Assembly (NCBI GenBank): GCA_017513525.1
Contig: JAFXFC010000002.1
Location: 1 to 53,913, forward strand
Reading direction: 5' to 3'
From: Clostridia bacterium
GTDB taxonomy: Bacteria > Bacillota > Clostridia > Oscillospirales > Acutalibacteraceae
DNA: 53,913 nucleotides
Part shown: positions 32,542-41,172 of the stretch, one piece after another
Layout of the letters: each line of letters starts with the position of its first letter
How positions within the stretch are numbered: the first letter of the stretch is position 1
The notes under the pieces: generated by a model
What the model was told of the DNA's origin: nothing
What the model saw: only the letters and a program-made list of their open reading frames with translations
Database searches by the model: none
Position numbers and translations under genes: made by a program

Positions 32542-34026
32542 TTGGCAAAGATAGGTTTTGATAATGACAAATATCTTCGTACTCAATCTGAGTGTATCAA
32601 GGAGAGAATAGCGCAGTTCGGCGGAAAGCTGTATCTTGAATTCGGCGGAAAGCTTTTTGATGATTTTCATGCTTCCCGTGTTCTTCCCGGTTTTCAGCCC
32701 GACAGTAAGATAAGAATGCTTTATGAGCTCCGTGAGCAGGCTGAAATGGTCATTGTTATTTCCGCAGATGCAATTGAAAAGAATAAGAGAAGAGGAGATC
32801 TCGGTATTACATACGATTCCGACTGTCTTCGTCTTATAGATGCCTTCAGAGAGATAGGAATCTTTGTGGGCAGTATCTGTATCACTCAATTTGCCGAACA
32901 GCCCGCAGCAATAAATTTTCAGAAAAGACTTGAAAATCTCGGTATGAAGGTTTACAGACACTATCTTATTCCCGATTATCCGACAAATATCCCCCTTATA
33001 GTCAGTGACGACGGTTACGGCAGAAATGAATTTATTGAAACCGAGCGTTCTCTTGTGGTTGTTACCGCTCCGGGACCGGGTTCGGGAAAAATGGCAGTCT
33101 GTCTTTCACAGCTTTATCATGAACACAAAAAAGGTCAGAAAGCAGGATATGCAAAATTTGAAACCTTCCCGATATGGAATCTTCCTCTTAAGCACCCTGT
33201 AAATGTAGCTTATGAAGCAGCAACGGCAGACCTTAACGATGTCAATATGATAGACCCGTTCCACCTTGAAGCATACGGTGTTACAACCGTAAACTACAAC
33301 AGAGATGTTGAGATATTCCCCGTTCTCAATGCAATGCTCACTAAAATTTCCGGTGAATGTATTTATAAATCCCCCACAGACATGGGTGTAAACATGGTCG
33401 GAAACTGTATTTTTGACGATGAAGCAGTAACAGATGCCTCAAAACAGGAGGTTATAAGACGCTACTATGAAGCAGCCTGTCTTGCCCGTCAGGGACTGCA
33501 GGAGACTGCGGTAGTACACAGAATAGAGCTTCTTATGAATCAGCTCGGAATTTCAACTGAGGACAGACCCGCTGTAGGTGCCGCACTTAAAAAGGCTGAC
33601 GAAACAAACGATCCAGCGGCTGCTATTCAGATGTCGGACGGCACTATTATCACAGGTAAAACCTCTGAGCTTCTCGGAGCATCCTCTGCAATGCTCATAA
33701 ATGTCATAAAGCGACTTGCAAATATCCCTGACGAGATACTTCTTCTTGCTCCCGCAATTATTGAGCCTATACAGAAGCTCAAAACCGATTCTATGGGAAG
33801 TCAGAATCCCCGTCTTCATGTTGATGAAGTGCTTATTGCCCTTTCAATATGTGCAGCAACAAATCCTGTTGCAAAGAAAGCACTTGAACAGCTTCCGAAG
33901 CTTCGCGGACTTGAAGCACATTCTTCTGTAATGCTCGCTACTGTTGATATTCAGACATTTAAGAAGCTCGGTATCAATATGACCTGTGAGCCCAAGAGTC
34001 AGACAAAAAAATTCTATCATAAATAA
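32542..34026 (+). CDS. DUF1846 family protein
   Basis: A 494-residue protein of the DUF1846 family, found widely in Firmicutes. AKIGFDNDKYLRTQSE at the N-terminus, VVTAPGPGSGKMAVCLSQLY (a P-loop-like glycine-rich segment, about 172-191) and FEIFP-type segments such as HPVNVAYEAATADLND are characteristic. The length fits the family. Structures are known for the family, but its reaction is not settled to my knowledge. The start is TTG at 32542 with AGGGGTG upstream; the GTG at 32533 lies inside that site. It ends at a strong terminator. Confidence 0.92.
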   Translation: MAKIGFDNDKYLRTQSECIKERIAQFGGKLYLEFGGKLFDDFHASRVLPGFQPDSKIRMLYELREQAEMVIVISADAIEKNKRRGDLGITYDSDCLRLIDAFREIGIFVGSICITQFAEQPAAINFQKRLENLGMKVYRHYLIPDYPTNIPLIVSDDGYGRNEFIETERSLVVVTAPGPGSGKMAVCLSQLYHEHKKGQKAGYAKFETFPIWNLPLKHPVNVAYEAATADLNDVNMIDPFHLEAYGVTTVNYNRDVEIFPVLNAMLTKISGECIYKSPTDMGVNMVGNCIFDDEAVTDASKQEVIRRYYEAACLARQGLQETAVVHRIELLMNQLGISTEDRPAVGAALKKADETNDPAAAIQMSDGTIITGKTSELLGASSAMLINVIKRLANIPDEILLLAPAIIEPIQKLKTDSMGSQNPRLHVDEVLIALSICAATNPVAKKALEQLPKLRGLEAHSSVMLATVDIQTFKKLGINMTCEPKSQTKKFYHK

Positions 34027-34031
34027 TAAAT

Positions 34032-34072
34032 TCAGAGACCGAAAAGTTCCATGTTTTCGGTCTCTGTTTTTT
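34032..34072 (+). terminator. Terminator after the DUF1846 gene
   Basis: Stem CAGAGACCGAAAA / TTTTCGGTCTCTG (34033-34066) followed by six T, which are also the first bases of repeat copy B. Confidence 0.93.
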
Positions 34073-34199
34073 ACTTTATAGGAAATTCCTTCCTATAAAG
34101 TAAAAAAATTTTATGTCCCTCCGAACGGAAAGCAAGCTTTCCTCGGAGAGGCCTCACCGAAAACGGTCGCCGTAAGGCTTCAGCGAAGCCGTTTTCTTG
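34067..34199. repeat. 133-bp three-hairpin repeat, copy B
   Basis: Second copy of the repeat at 11676-11809, in the same orientation. The outer palindrome (TTACTTTATAGGAA...TTCCTATAAAGTAA) and the last stem (GAAAACGGTCGCCGTAAGGC) are nearly identical. The middle stem differs (TCCGAACGGAAAG...CTTTCCTCGGA), keeping its pairing. It again begins in the T tract of a terminator. Confidence 0.85.
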
Positions 34200-34299
34200 A
34201 GTATTATTATCTTGTAACATAATGCAAATTATGATAAAATGGGTATCGAAAAAAATTTTTCCGATTGGTGTATTAAACTGACGATTTGTCAGATTTTGA

Positions 34300-34328
34300 T
34301 TGACAATTCGTTACAAACAATTTATAAT
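34300..34328 (+). promoter_or_regulatory. Consensus promoter for the phosphoesterase/glycerate kinase operon
   Basis: TTGACA at 34300-34305, a 17-base spacer and TATAAT at 34323-34328: a perfect consensus. It makes the longer in-frame start at 34300 untenable. The 336-base gap before the gene holds only the terminator, repeat copy B and this promoter. Confidence 0.92.
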
Positions 34329-34362
34329 TTATTCACAAACAGTGAAGGAAACGGAGATTTGT

Positions 34363-35781
34363 ATGGCTGATTTCAGACTCGCGTTTATTGCGGATATTCA
34401 TCATTATTCTGAGAAATTAGGAAACTCGGGAAGAGCGTATGAACTCAGAGAAGGCAGTGATCAGAAGTGTCTTAAAGAAACAGGTGCAATTTTAGATACT
34501 GTTTTTGCAAAATTTGCGGCAGAAGATACTGACTGTGTATGTATTGCAGGGGATATCACCAATGACGGAGAAAAGGTAAGTCATGATGAGGTGCTCGCTA
34601 AATTTTTACACCTCAATGAGAAGAAAAAGCTTTATCTTATTACCTCCACCCACGACTGGTGCTCAGATCACAATCCGAGGCGCTTTGAGGGCAATGAAAT
34701 CTTCAATGATGTTGAAACTCTTTCAGCAGAGGAATTGACAAATTATTATACGCTTTTCGGCGAAAAAGACTGTATAGCTTCATATAAAACTCCGATAGGC
34801 TTAGTTTCCAGATGTTTTCAGGTTTGTCCCGGTCTTCGTCTTCTCGCAGTTCATGATGACTGTGACGCAAAGGGCGGAAAATCAGGCTATAGTGAAGCAC
34901 ATCTTCAGTGGATGGCAGACCAGCTTAAAAAAGCTGAGGAAGACGGCTGTAAGACTATAGCAATGGAGCATCATCTGCTTTTGCATCCGTTTTGTAAGCT
35001 TGTTAATTCAGGTCAGTCAATAGGTGAGAATTTTGAGGTTGCCGCATTCCTTGCAGATCACGGACTTCGCCTTATGTTTGTGGGTCATTCTCATATGCAG
35101 AGAACGACTGAATTTGTTTCTGAAAAGGGAAACAAGATAACACAGATAAATTTAGGTTCTCTCACGGGTTATCCTGCCCCCGTTACATATGTTGACTTTG
35201 ACGGAGAAAATGCAAAGGTCAATGTTGAATTTATAAAAGAGTTCACATATAACGGAGAAAAATGCGATTTTGAATATTTTAAAAAGCATACTCTCGGTGT
35301 TCTTTTCAATCTTCTTGAAGCAGGAAAGAGCGATAAGCAGGATTTTTATGAAAGACTCCGTGCAAACGGAATAAAAATACCGTCCTACGATCTTTTATAT
35401 CCGATTATCAGATTTATTTGTAAAAAGCTTCTGAGAGCTCACTGCGGCGGAGCAGGCAGGCTCATAAATTTCTTTACATTCGGTAAAGGTATTGACCGCA
35501 AGGCACTTAAGGCAATAAAGAGAATGCCTCTTTTAGAGCTTGTTTCAAAGGTGTTTCTGAGTATATTCGACGGTTCTGTTTTCGTAAAAGATGCTTCGGC
35601 GGCAGAGAAAAAGGTAGTATGTTCTGTAGGCACTCTTCCCTCAAGAATTGTAAAGAAGCTTCCCTTAAATAAAGATAAAAAAGAAAAGATACTGAAAACT
35701 ACAGACCAGATAGAGGCTCTTACAAAGGAACTTATGTATCCTTCTGAGCCCGATAACATGAACACAGTTATCGCTTTATGA
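34363..35781 (+). CDS. Calcineurin-like metallophosphoesterase
   Basis: A 472-residue protein with the metallophosphoesterase signature in its N-terminal half: FIADIHH, AGDITNDGE, ITSTHDW, MEHHLLLHP and VGHSHMQ. The third motif is normally GNHD; here STHD keeps His and Asp but lacks the Asn. The C-terminal 200 residues are helical and not recognised. No signal peptide. The ATG at 34363 follows ACGGAGA and is downstream of the consensus promoter. Its last four bases overlap the glycerate kinase start (ATGA), so the two are coupled. Substrate unknown. Confidence 0.88.
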   Translation: MADFRLAFIADIHHYSEKLGNSGRAYELREGSDQKCLKETGAILDTVFAKFAAEDTDCVCIAGDITNDGEKVSHDEVLAKFLHLNEKKKLYLITSTHDWCSDHNPRRFEGNEIFNDVETLSAEELTNYYTLFGEKDCIASYKTPIGLVSRCFQVCPGLRLLAVHDDCDAKGGKSGYSEAHLQWMADQLKKAEEDGCKTIAMEHHLLLHPFCKLVNSGQSIGENFEVAAFLADHGLRLMFVGHSHMQRTTEFVSEKGNKITQINLGSLTGYPAPVTYVDFDGENAKVNVEFIKEFTYNGEKCDFEYFKKHTLGVLFNLLEAGKSDKQDFYERLRANGIKIPSYDLLYPIIRFICKKLLRAHCGGAGRLINFFTFGKGIDRKALKAIKRMPLLELVSKVFLSIFDGSVFVKDASAAEKKVVCSVGTLPSRIVKKLPLNKDKKEKILKTTDQIEALTKELMYPSEPDNMNTVIAL

Positions 35782-36998
35782 AAAAAGAAGCCTTTGAGAT
35801 AGTAAATGCTGCAATTAAAGCAGCAGATCCTTATATAAATACAAAAAGACTTGTGAGTGAGCTTTTTCCCAAAGGGACTGCTACCGTTATGTCTATAGGA
35901 AAAGCGGCAGTACCAATGGCAAAAGCAGCTGAAGATGTTTTAGGCGACAGAATAAAAACAGGGCTTCTTGTTACTAAATATGCACATTCAGAAGGGTACA
36001 ATTCTCCTTATTATGAAATAATAGAAAGTGCTCATCCCGTAAGTGATGAAAACAGCATAAAAGCCGCAAGAAGAGGTCTTGAAATCGCTAATTCTCTGAC
36101 TGTTGATGATACTCTTCTTGTTTTGCTTTCGGGCGGCGGCAGTGCCTTATTTGAAGACAGTATTATTTCTCCTGTTCTTCAAAGAGATATCACAAGCAAG
36201 CTTTTATCTCGGTGCGCTTCTATCAGAGAAATAAATGCAGTAAGAAAAAGACTTTCCCTTGTAAAAGGCGGAGCTCTCGCAGCTGCGGCATACCCTGCAA
36301 AGGTGATAACAGTAGCCCTCAGCGATGTTTTATCGAATGATAAGAGTGTAATTGCTTCGGGAATAACCTTTCCCGACGGAGAATCACAGGAATTTCTGAG
36401 GGAAACAGTCAATAAATATCTTTCGGATATTCCCGAAGAAATTAAAAATTTAATTTATAAAAAGCGTGAATTCAGAATAAATGACGGCGGATATTATTTC
36501 GCAGGCGATATAAATATTCTGTGTGATGCCGCAGGTGAAAAAGCCGAAGAAATGGGCTTCACTGTTCATCACCGTGAAAGAGACCTTTCTGGAGAGGCAA
36601 AAGATGAAGCAGTCAGGCTCTTAAGAAGTATTCCTCACGAAAAGGGTAAACACTGTTATATTTTTGGCGGTGAAACGGTGGTTACTCTTAAAGGTAAGGG
36701 GAAAGGCGGCAGAAATCAGGAAATGGCACTTTCAGCAGCTATAGAGCTTCGCGGGAAGAAGGGAATTTCCTTTATTTCGGTGGGTTCAGACGGAACGGAC
36801 GGGCCGACTGACGATGCCGGCGGTTTTTCGGACGGCACTACTTACGATATGATGTGTAAGGTCAGTGTATCTCCTGAAAAAGAACTTGCCGATAACAATT
36901 CAAACTATGCCTTAATGAAGGTCAATTCGCTTGTTACAACAGGCCCTACAGGGACTAATGTTAACGATATTACATTGATATTAACTGATAATTATTGA
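35778..36998 (+). CDS. Glycerate 2-kinase (GckA/MOFRL type)
   Basis: A 406-residue class II glycerate kinase, converting D-glycerate to 2-phosphoglycerate with ATP. MSIGKAAVPMAKAAE, ESAHPVSDENS, LVLLSGGGSALFE, ALSDVLSND and the C-terminal MOFRL segment GGRNQEMALSAAI with SVGSDGTDGPTDDAGG are characteristic. It overlaps the phosphoesterase by four bases, and the epimerase follows closely. Glycerate would arise from serine, tartronate or sugar acid breakdown. Confidence 0.94.
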   Translation: MKKEAFEIVNAAIKAADPYINTKRLVSELFPKGTATVMSIGKAAVPMAKAAEDVLGDRIKTGLLVTKYAHSEGYNSPYYEIIESAHPVSDENSIKAARRGLEIANSLTVDDTLLVLLSGGGSALFEDSIISPVLQRDITSKLLSRCASIREINAVRKRLSLVKGGALAAAAYPAKVITVALSDVLSNDKSVIASGITFPDGESQEFLRETVNKYLSDIPEEIKNLIYKKREFRINDGGYYFAGDINILCDAAGEKAEEMGFTVHHRERDLSGEAKDEAVRLLRSIPHEKGKHCYIFGGETVVTLKGKGKGGRNQEMALSAAIELRGKKGISFISVGSDGTDGPTDDAGGFSDGTTYDMMCKVSVSPEKELADNNSNYALMKVNSLVTTGPTGTNVNDITLILTDNY

Positions 36999-37014
36999 AA
37001 AGAGGATGAAAGAT

Positions 37015-38007
37015 ATGGAGAAAAAAACAGTTTGTCTTACAGGTGCTACAGGTCATGTAGGTTATGCAATTCTTAAGGAACTGCAGAATTATACCGACAG
37101 GGAAGTGCGAATTCTTCTCAGAAAAGATCCCGGATATTTCGATGATCTTGTTTGTACAAAGGTCAAGGGTGATATTACCGAATATGACTCCCTTATTGAA
37201 GCTTTCAAGGATTGTGATATTGTTTATCATGTTGCAGGCTGTGTTGAAATCAAGCCCGGCAACGAGGATTTTGTTTATAAGGTAAATGTAACAGGTACGG
37301 AAAATGTCATAAAAGCATGTAAGGAAACAGGCGTTAAAAAGCTTGTTTATATGTCAAGTGTTGATACATATATACCGCTTCCCGATAATGAAATAATGAG
37401 AGAAGTATATGATTATGACCCCGAAAAATTAGAGGGCACATATGCAAAAACCAAGGCAGAAGCAACCGCAAAGGTTCTTAAGGCAAATGAGCCCGGTGTT
37501 TTTGAAACAGTAGTATGTCAGCCAAGTGCATGTATGGGTCCCTATGATTTCAAGGTATCAAGTGTGGGCAGTATGATAAGAATGTTTTCCTCAGGCAAAT
37601 TTCCGATCACAATGACCTTTGGTGCATATAACTTCGTTGATGTGCGTGATGTTGCAATAGGTACTGTACTTGCAGGAGAAAAGGGCGGTGCAGGAGAAGT
37701 ATATCTTCTTTGTAATAAGAGCTGCTCAGTTGACGAATTTATAAGACTTTTAGCAGATGTATGCGGCAACAAGCCTCCGAAAATCAAGCTCGGTAAGGGA
37801 ATTATTGATATTGCAGCTCCCATTATGGAAGTATTTTATAAGATGTCTGGACAGACTCCCATATTCACCCGTTATGCTATCAGAAAACTTTGTTCAAACT
37901 GTAACTTCACTTATGAAAAGGCTCAGAAAGAGCTCGGCTATTCTCCGAGATCCCTTCGTGAAAGCTTAGAGGATACAATGAAGTGGTTAAAGGAAACAGA
38001 AGGTTGA
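37015..38007 (+). CDS. NAD-dependent epimerase/dehydratase family protein
   Basis: A 330-residue extended short-chain dehydrogenase. The nucleotide site is CLTGATGHVGYAIL; VYHVAGCVEI, VNVTGTENVIKAC and YMSSVDTY (Ser) with GTYAKTKAEA (Tyr and Lys) make up the active site, followed by CQPSACMGPYD. It resembles dihydroflavonol-4-reductase-like and nucleoside-diphosphate-sugar epimerases. The ATG at 37015 is preferred because AGAGG (37000-37005) lies too near the ATG at 37006. It is 16 bases from glycerate kinase, the third gene of that operon. Confidence 0.88.
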   Translation: MEKKTVCLTGATGHVGYAILKELQNYTDREVRILLRKDPGYFDDLVCTKVKGDITEYDSLIEAFKDCDIVYHVAGCVEIKPGNEDFVYKVNVTGTENVIKACKETGVKKLVYMSSVDTYIPLPDNEIMREVYDYDPEKLEGTYAKTKAEATAKVLKANEPGVFETVVCQPSACMGPYDFKVSSVGSMIRMFSSGKFPITMTFGAYNFVDVRDVAIGTVLAGEKGGAGEVYLLCNKSCSVDEFIRLLADVCGNKPPKIKLGKGIIDIAAPIMEVFYKMSGQTPIFTRYAIRKLCSNCNFTYEKAQKELGYSPRSLRESLEDTMKWLKETEG

Positions 38008-38129
38008 TTCTATGTTGATGTTTCCGGTAGTTTGTTTCGATTGTCAATAAACAACAAGTAAAATTGTTAGCATTGTGCCAAAAATAATTGTGTTTATTTG
38101 TTGAAAAGTCCAAAAATGAAAAAACGCAA

Positions 38130-38158
38130 TTGAAATAAAATATAATAAGTGATAGTAT
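38130..38158 (+). promoter_or_regulatory. Promoter for the large secreted hydrolase-like gene
   Basis: TTGAAA at 38130-38135, a 17-base spacer and TAGTAT at 38153-38158. Confidence 0.72.
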
Positions 38159-38190
38159 ATATTAGTAATAATATCCGGAGGAATATGAAA

Positions 38191-40140
38191 ATGAAAAAGT
38201 TTATTGCTATTATCCTTTCAATCGCAATGATTTTACCTATGGTTTTAGTTCCTGTAACGGCAAATGAAACCAATACTCAGACGGTTATTAAAACTGCTGA
38301 AAATCTGGATTCTGTTTTTGCTGAGGGCGAAGACAGCCTTATTGTTTTTGTTACAGGTATCGGTCAGAGCTTCTCTTATCTTTTCGATGAGAGCTACACA
38401 AAAGCAGGTGCTTTTAAAAACGGCACACTTCAGGATTATGAAAATTATGCTCCCCTTATTGCTGAAGGTAAGCATTCCGCAAGATGGAATCTTTTCAACA
38501 GCTTTGATGAGGCATTTTCAAACTTTGAGACTATCTCCGCAATCGCTATGGTAGTGATCAGTCTTATTTTATCTGCTTTCACCAGAAATTGCATTATTGA
38601 TGAAGCAGATGTTCAGACTATCATAAGAAACCTTTTCCATTTCAATCTTGTTGATGAGAGCGGAAACGGAGATCCCCGAGTTGTAACACCGAGATACGTT
38701 ATGCCCGTATCTGAATATCCCGGTGTTATCCGTGAAGACGGTGAATATTACAGCGAAGCAAAGGATCGTTTCTATTCTTCAATTCCCTGTGCAGAAATCG
38801 CAGAAGCAAAGCTCGGTGAAAACTATGAAGATTATCTCTATGTTTTCAATTACAACGCTTTCTCATACACTTCAAAGAATGTTGAAGGACTTCATGATTT
38901 CATTGAAACTATTCTCGCAGACAACAAAGTCGGTGCAAAGGATGTTGTTCTTATTCCCATGAGCATGGGTGCATCAGTTGTTACTGCATATATGAGTGAA
39001 TATCCCACAGTTGCAGAAAATCACATCAGAAGAGTTGTAAGTATCGTAGGAGCATGGGACGGCAGTGATGTTGTTGCTGACCTTCTTACACAGCAGTATT
39101 GTGACAATTCCGCAGACCTTTTCTATAACGGACTTATAGCTGAGCTTGTAGGCGAGCCTTGGGGCTATCTCATAAATATCGTGCTTCGTCTTTTCCCCAA
39201 GCAGGTATTAAGAGATTTCATTGATATGGCACTGGCTGCTATCGCAACTGAAATGTTCTGTGCTACTCCTTCTCTTTGCAATCTTATTCCCGTAGACAGA
39301 TACGATGAAGTAAGCCATCTTATCAGCTCTGATGTTGTTAAGGCTGAGGCAGATAAGTTCCAGAACGCAAAGAAGAACCTTCAAGCAACACTTGCTTCCC
39401 TTGAAAATGAAGGTGTAACTTTCTCTTATATCTCAGGCTACGGACTTCCTTTCGGAGCTATAACAAGCGACTACAGAATGTTCGGATTTATGAAGAATGC
39501 TCCTATCACAAACTCTGACGAAATTATCAATATTGATTCTACTGCTCCCGGAACATCTTTTGTAACTCCCGGCACCAAATTTGAATCTACTGACGGAAGA
39601 GAGCTTTCTCCTGACGGTTCACTTGATATTTCTACAACATACCGTAAGGATGCTTCCTGGTTCTTCAACGGTCAGAAGCATGAGCTTGAATATAATAACA
39701 CTGCTATCTCTCTTGCAATTGAGCTTGCTCTCGGTAATATAAAGACTGTTGCTGATTGTGACAATCTTGAAGAAGACGGATATTTCTATCCTCAGTTCAA
39801 TGATGCAAGAAATCTTAAGGATCTTAAGAGAAGCTATATCCCCGATCTTGAGAGATTCTGCGAAGAAAACGGTTATGTTCTTACTGCACAGCAGGAAGCA
39901 ATTCTCGCTAAGGCAGATGCTATGACAAAGAAAACTGTAAACGATTATGAAGCAGATAATGCTGTTATGGATGAAGTGCATGCAATGCTCGTTGAAATCG
40001 GCGTATATGAAGCAGATGCAGAACCCGGTTTCTTTGACAAGGCAATGAGTGTCGGACTTGGTGGATTAAATGCACTTGTTTACATGTTCTTCGGAGCCAA
40101 AGGCTTCTTTGATGTCCTTTTCCCCGTAACCGCACAGTAA
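38191..40140 (+). CDS. Large secreted alpha/beta-hydrolase-like protein
   Basis: A 649-residue protein with a signal peptide (about 1-24, MKKFIAIILSIAMILPMVLV, cleaved near VTA). The only recognisable part is an alpha/beta-hydrolase-like core: SLIVFVTGIGQSFSYLF as a first strand and loop, a hydrophobic helix at 113-130, and DVVLIPMSMGASVVTAYM, in which Ser258 sits in a nucleophile-elbow-like MSMGA motif. SIVGAWDGSDVVADLL follows. The C-terminus is rich in Phe and hydrophobic (YMFFGAKGFFDVLFP). The ATG at 38191 is nine bases after GGAGG; an ATG at 38185 is too close. Enzyme class unknown. Confidence 0.75.
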   Translation: MKKFIAIILSIAMILPMVLVPVTANETNTQTVIKTAENLDSVFAEGEDSLIVFVTGIGQSFSYLFDESYTKAGAFKNGTLQDYENYAPLIAEGKHSARWNLFNSFDEAFSNFETISAIAMVVISLILSAFTRNCIIDEADVQTIIRNLFHFNLVDESGNGDPRVVTPRYVMPVSEYPGVIREDGEYYSEAKDRFYSSIPCAEIAEAKLGENYEDYLYVFNYNAFSYTSKNVEGLHDFIETILADNKVGAKDVVLIPMSMGASVVTAYMSEYPTVAENHIRRVVSIVGAWDGSDVVADLLTQQYCDNSADLFYNGLIAELVGEPWGYLINIVLRLFPKQVLRDFIDMALAAIATEMFCATPSLCNLIPVDRYDEVSHLISSDVVKAEADKFQNAKKNLQATLASLENEGVTFSYISGYGLPFGAITSDYRMFGFMKNAPITNSDEIINIDSTAPGTSFVTPGTKFESTDGRELSPDGSLDISTTYRKDASWFFNGQKHELEYNNTAISLAIELALGNIKTVADCDNLEEDGYFYPQFNDARNLKDLKRSYIPDLERFCEENGYVLTAQQEAILAKADAMTKKTVNDYEADNAVMDEVHAMLVEIGVYEADAEPGFFDKAMSVGLGGLNALVYMFFGAKGFFDVLFPVTAQ

Positions 40141-40155
40141 ACTGAATTAATAATG

Positions 40156-40189
40156 AAAAGACGGCGGAAAACAAACCGCCGTCTTTTGT
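40156..40189 (+). terminator. Terminator after the large secreted hydrolase-like gene
   Basis: A 12-bp stem AAAAGACGGCGG / CCGCCGTCTTTT with loop AAAACAAA. Confidence 0.88.
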
Positions 40190-40215
40190 ATATACTATAA
40201 AAATCGGGAGTTATT

Positions 40216-41124
40216 ATGATTTGTGCTATCGGTGAGCTTTTAATTGATTTTATACAGAAAGATAAAAATGAATTCGGGTATCCCGTGCTTTCCGCCGTTC
40301 CGGGCGGCGCGCCTGCAAATTTTCTTGTTGCTGTTAAAAAAGAGGGAGTGGATGCCTCATTTATCGGCAAAGTGGGTAAGGATGCTTTTGGTGCACTCTT
40401 AAAAAAGACTCTTTTTGAAAAAGGAATAAATGTAAGCGGTGTTATTGAAGATTGTTCGGTTTTTACTACACTCGCTTTTGTGACTCTCGATGAAAAAGGG
40501 GAACGAAGCTTTTCTTTCTCAAGAAAACCGGGTGCTGACACTTGTCTTAATTTTGAAGAAACAGACCTTTCTCTTATAGACAGAAGTATAATTTTTCATT
40601 TCGGTTCTCTGTCCTTTACTGCGGCCCCCTCAAAAACTGCTGTGATAAAGGCATTAGAATACGCAAAAAGCAAAAATAAGATAATAAGCTATGACCCTAA
40701 TTACAGACCGTCTTTATGGGAAAGTGAAGAAAAAGCAAAGGAAAATATGCTTCTGGGCTTTAATTTCTCTGATATTGTAAAATTAAGCATAGAAGAAAGC
40801 GAGTTTTTATTCGGGAAAGCCTTTGAAGAAGCGGCAGATTTTCTTATTGATGAATACGGTGTCTCTCTTGTATTTGTGACCATGGGTGAAAAGGGGTGCT
40901 ACTATAAAAACCGCAATTGCAGCGGGACTGTAAAGAGTGAAATAAAAGTAACCCCTGTTGACACAACGGGGGCAGGTGACATTTTCGGCGGAACAGCCGC
41001 CGCAATGATATTAAAATCAGGAAAGCATCCGAAGGACTTAACAAAGGAAGAACTGCATAATATTGCAGCAAAAGCCTGTACAGTGGCTTCTCTTTCAACC
41101 GAGCAGCACGGTGGTATGGTATGA
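40216..41124 (+). CDS. PfkB-family carbohydrate kinase (fructokinase-like)
   Basis: A 302-residue ribokinase/PfkB family sugar kinase. The first signature is VPGGAPANFLVAVKKEGVDA (about 29-48), and the ATP-site and catalytic-base motif is DTTGAGDIFGG (about 249-259). SYDPNYRPSLW is typical of fructokinases. CGGGAG precedes the ATG. It probably phosphorylates fructose or a related ketose. It is monocistronic, with a terminator on either side. Confidence 0.93.
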   Translation: MICAIGELLIDFIQKDKNEFGYPVLSAVPGGAPANFLVAVKKEGVDASFIGKVGKDAFGALLKKTLFEKGINVSGVIEDCSVFTTLAFVTLDEKGERSFSFSRKPGADTCLNFEETDLSLIDRSIIFHFGSLSFTAAPSKTAVIKALEYAKSKNKIISYDPNYRPSLWESEEKAKENMLLGFNFSDIVKLSIEESEFLFGKAFEEAADFLIDEYGVSLVFVTMGEKGCYYKNRNCSGTVKSEIKVTPVDTTGAGDIFGGTAAAMILKSGKHPKDLTKEELHNIAAKACTVASLSTEQHGGMV

Positions 41125-41126
41125 AA

Positions 41127-41156
41127 ATTCCCCGTAAGAAAACTCTTACGGGGAAT
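41127..41156. terminator. Bidirectional terminator, sugar kinase / thioredoxin reductase
   Basis: A 12-bp perfect stem ATTCCCCGTAAG / CTTACGGGGAAT with loop AAAACT between converging genes. Confidence 0.85.
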
Positions 41157-41172
41157 AAATATTGTAACCGCT

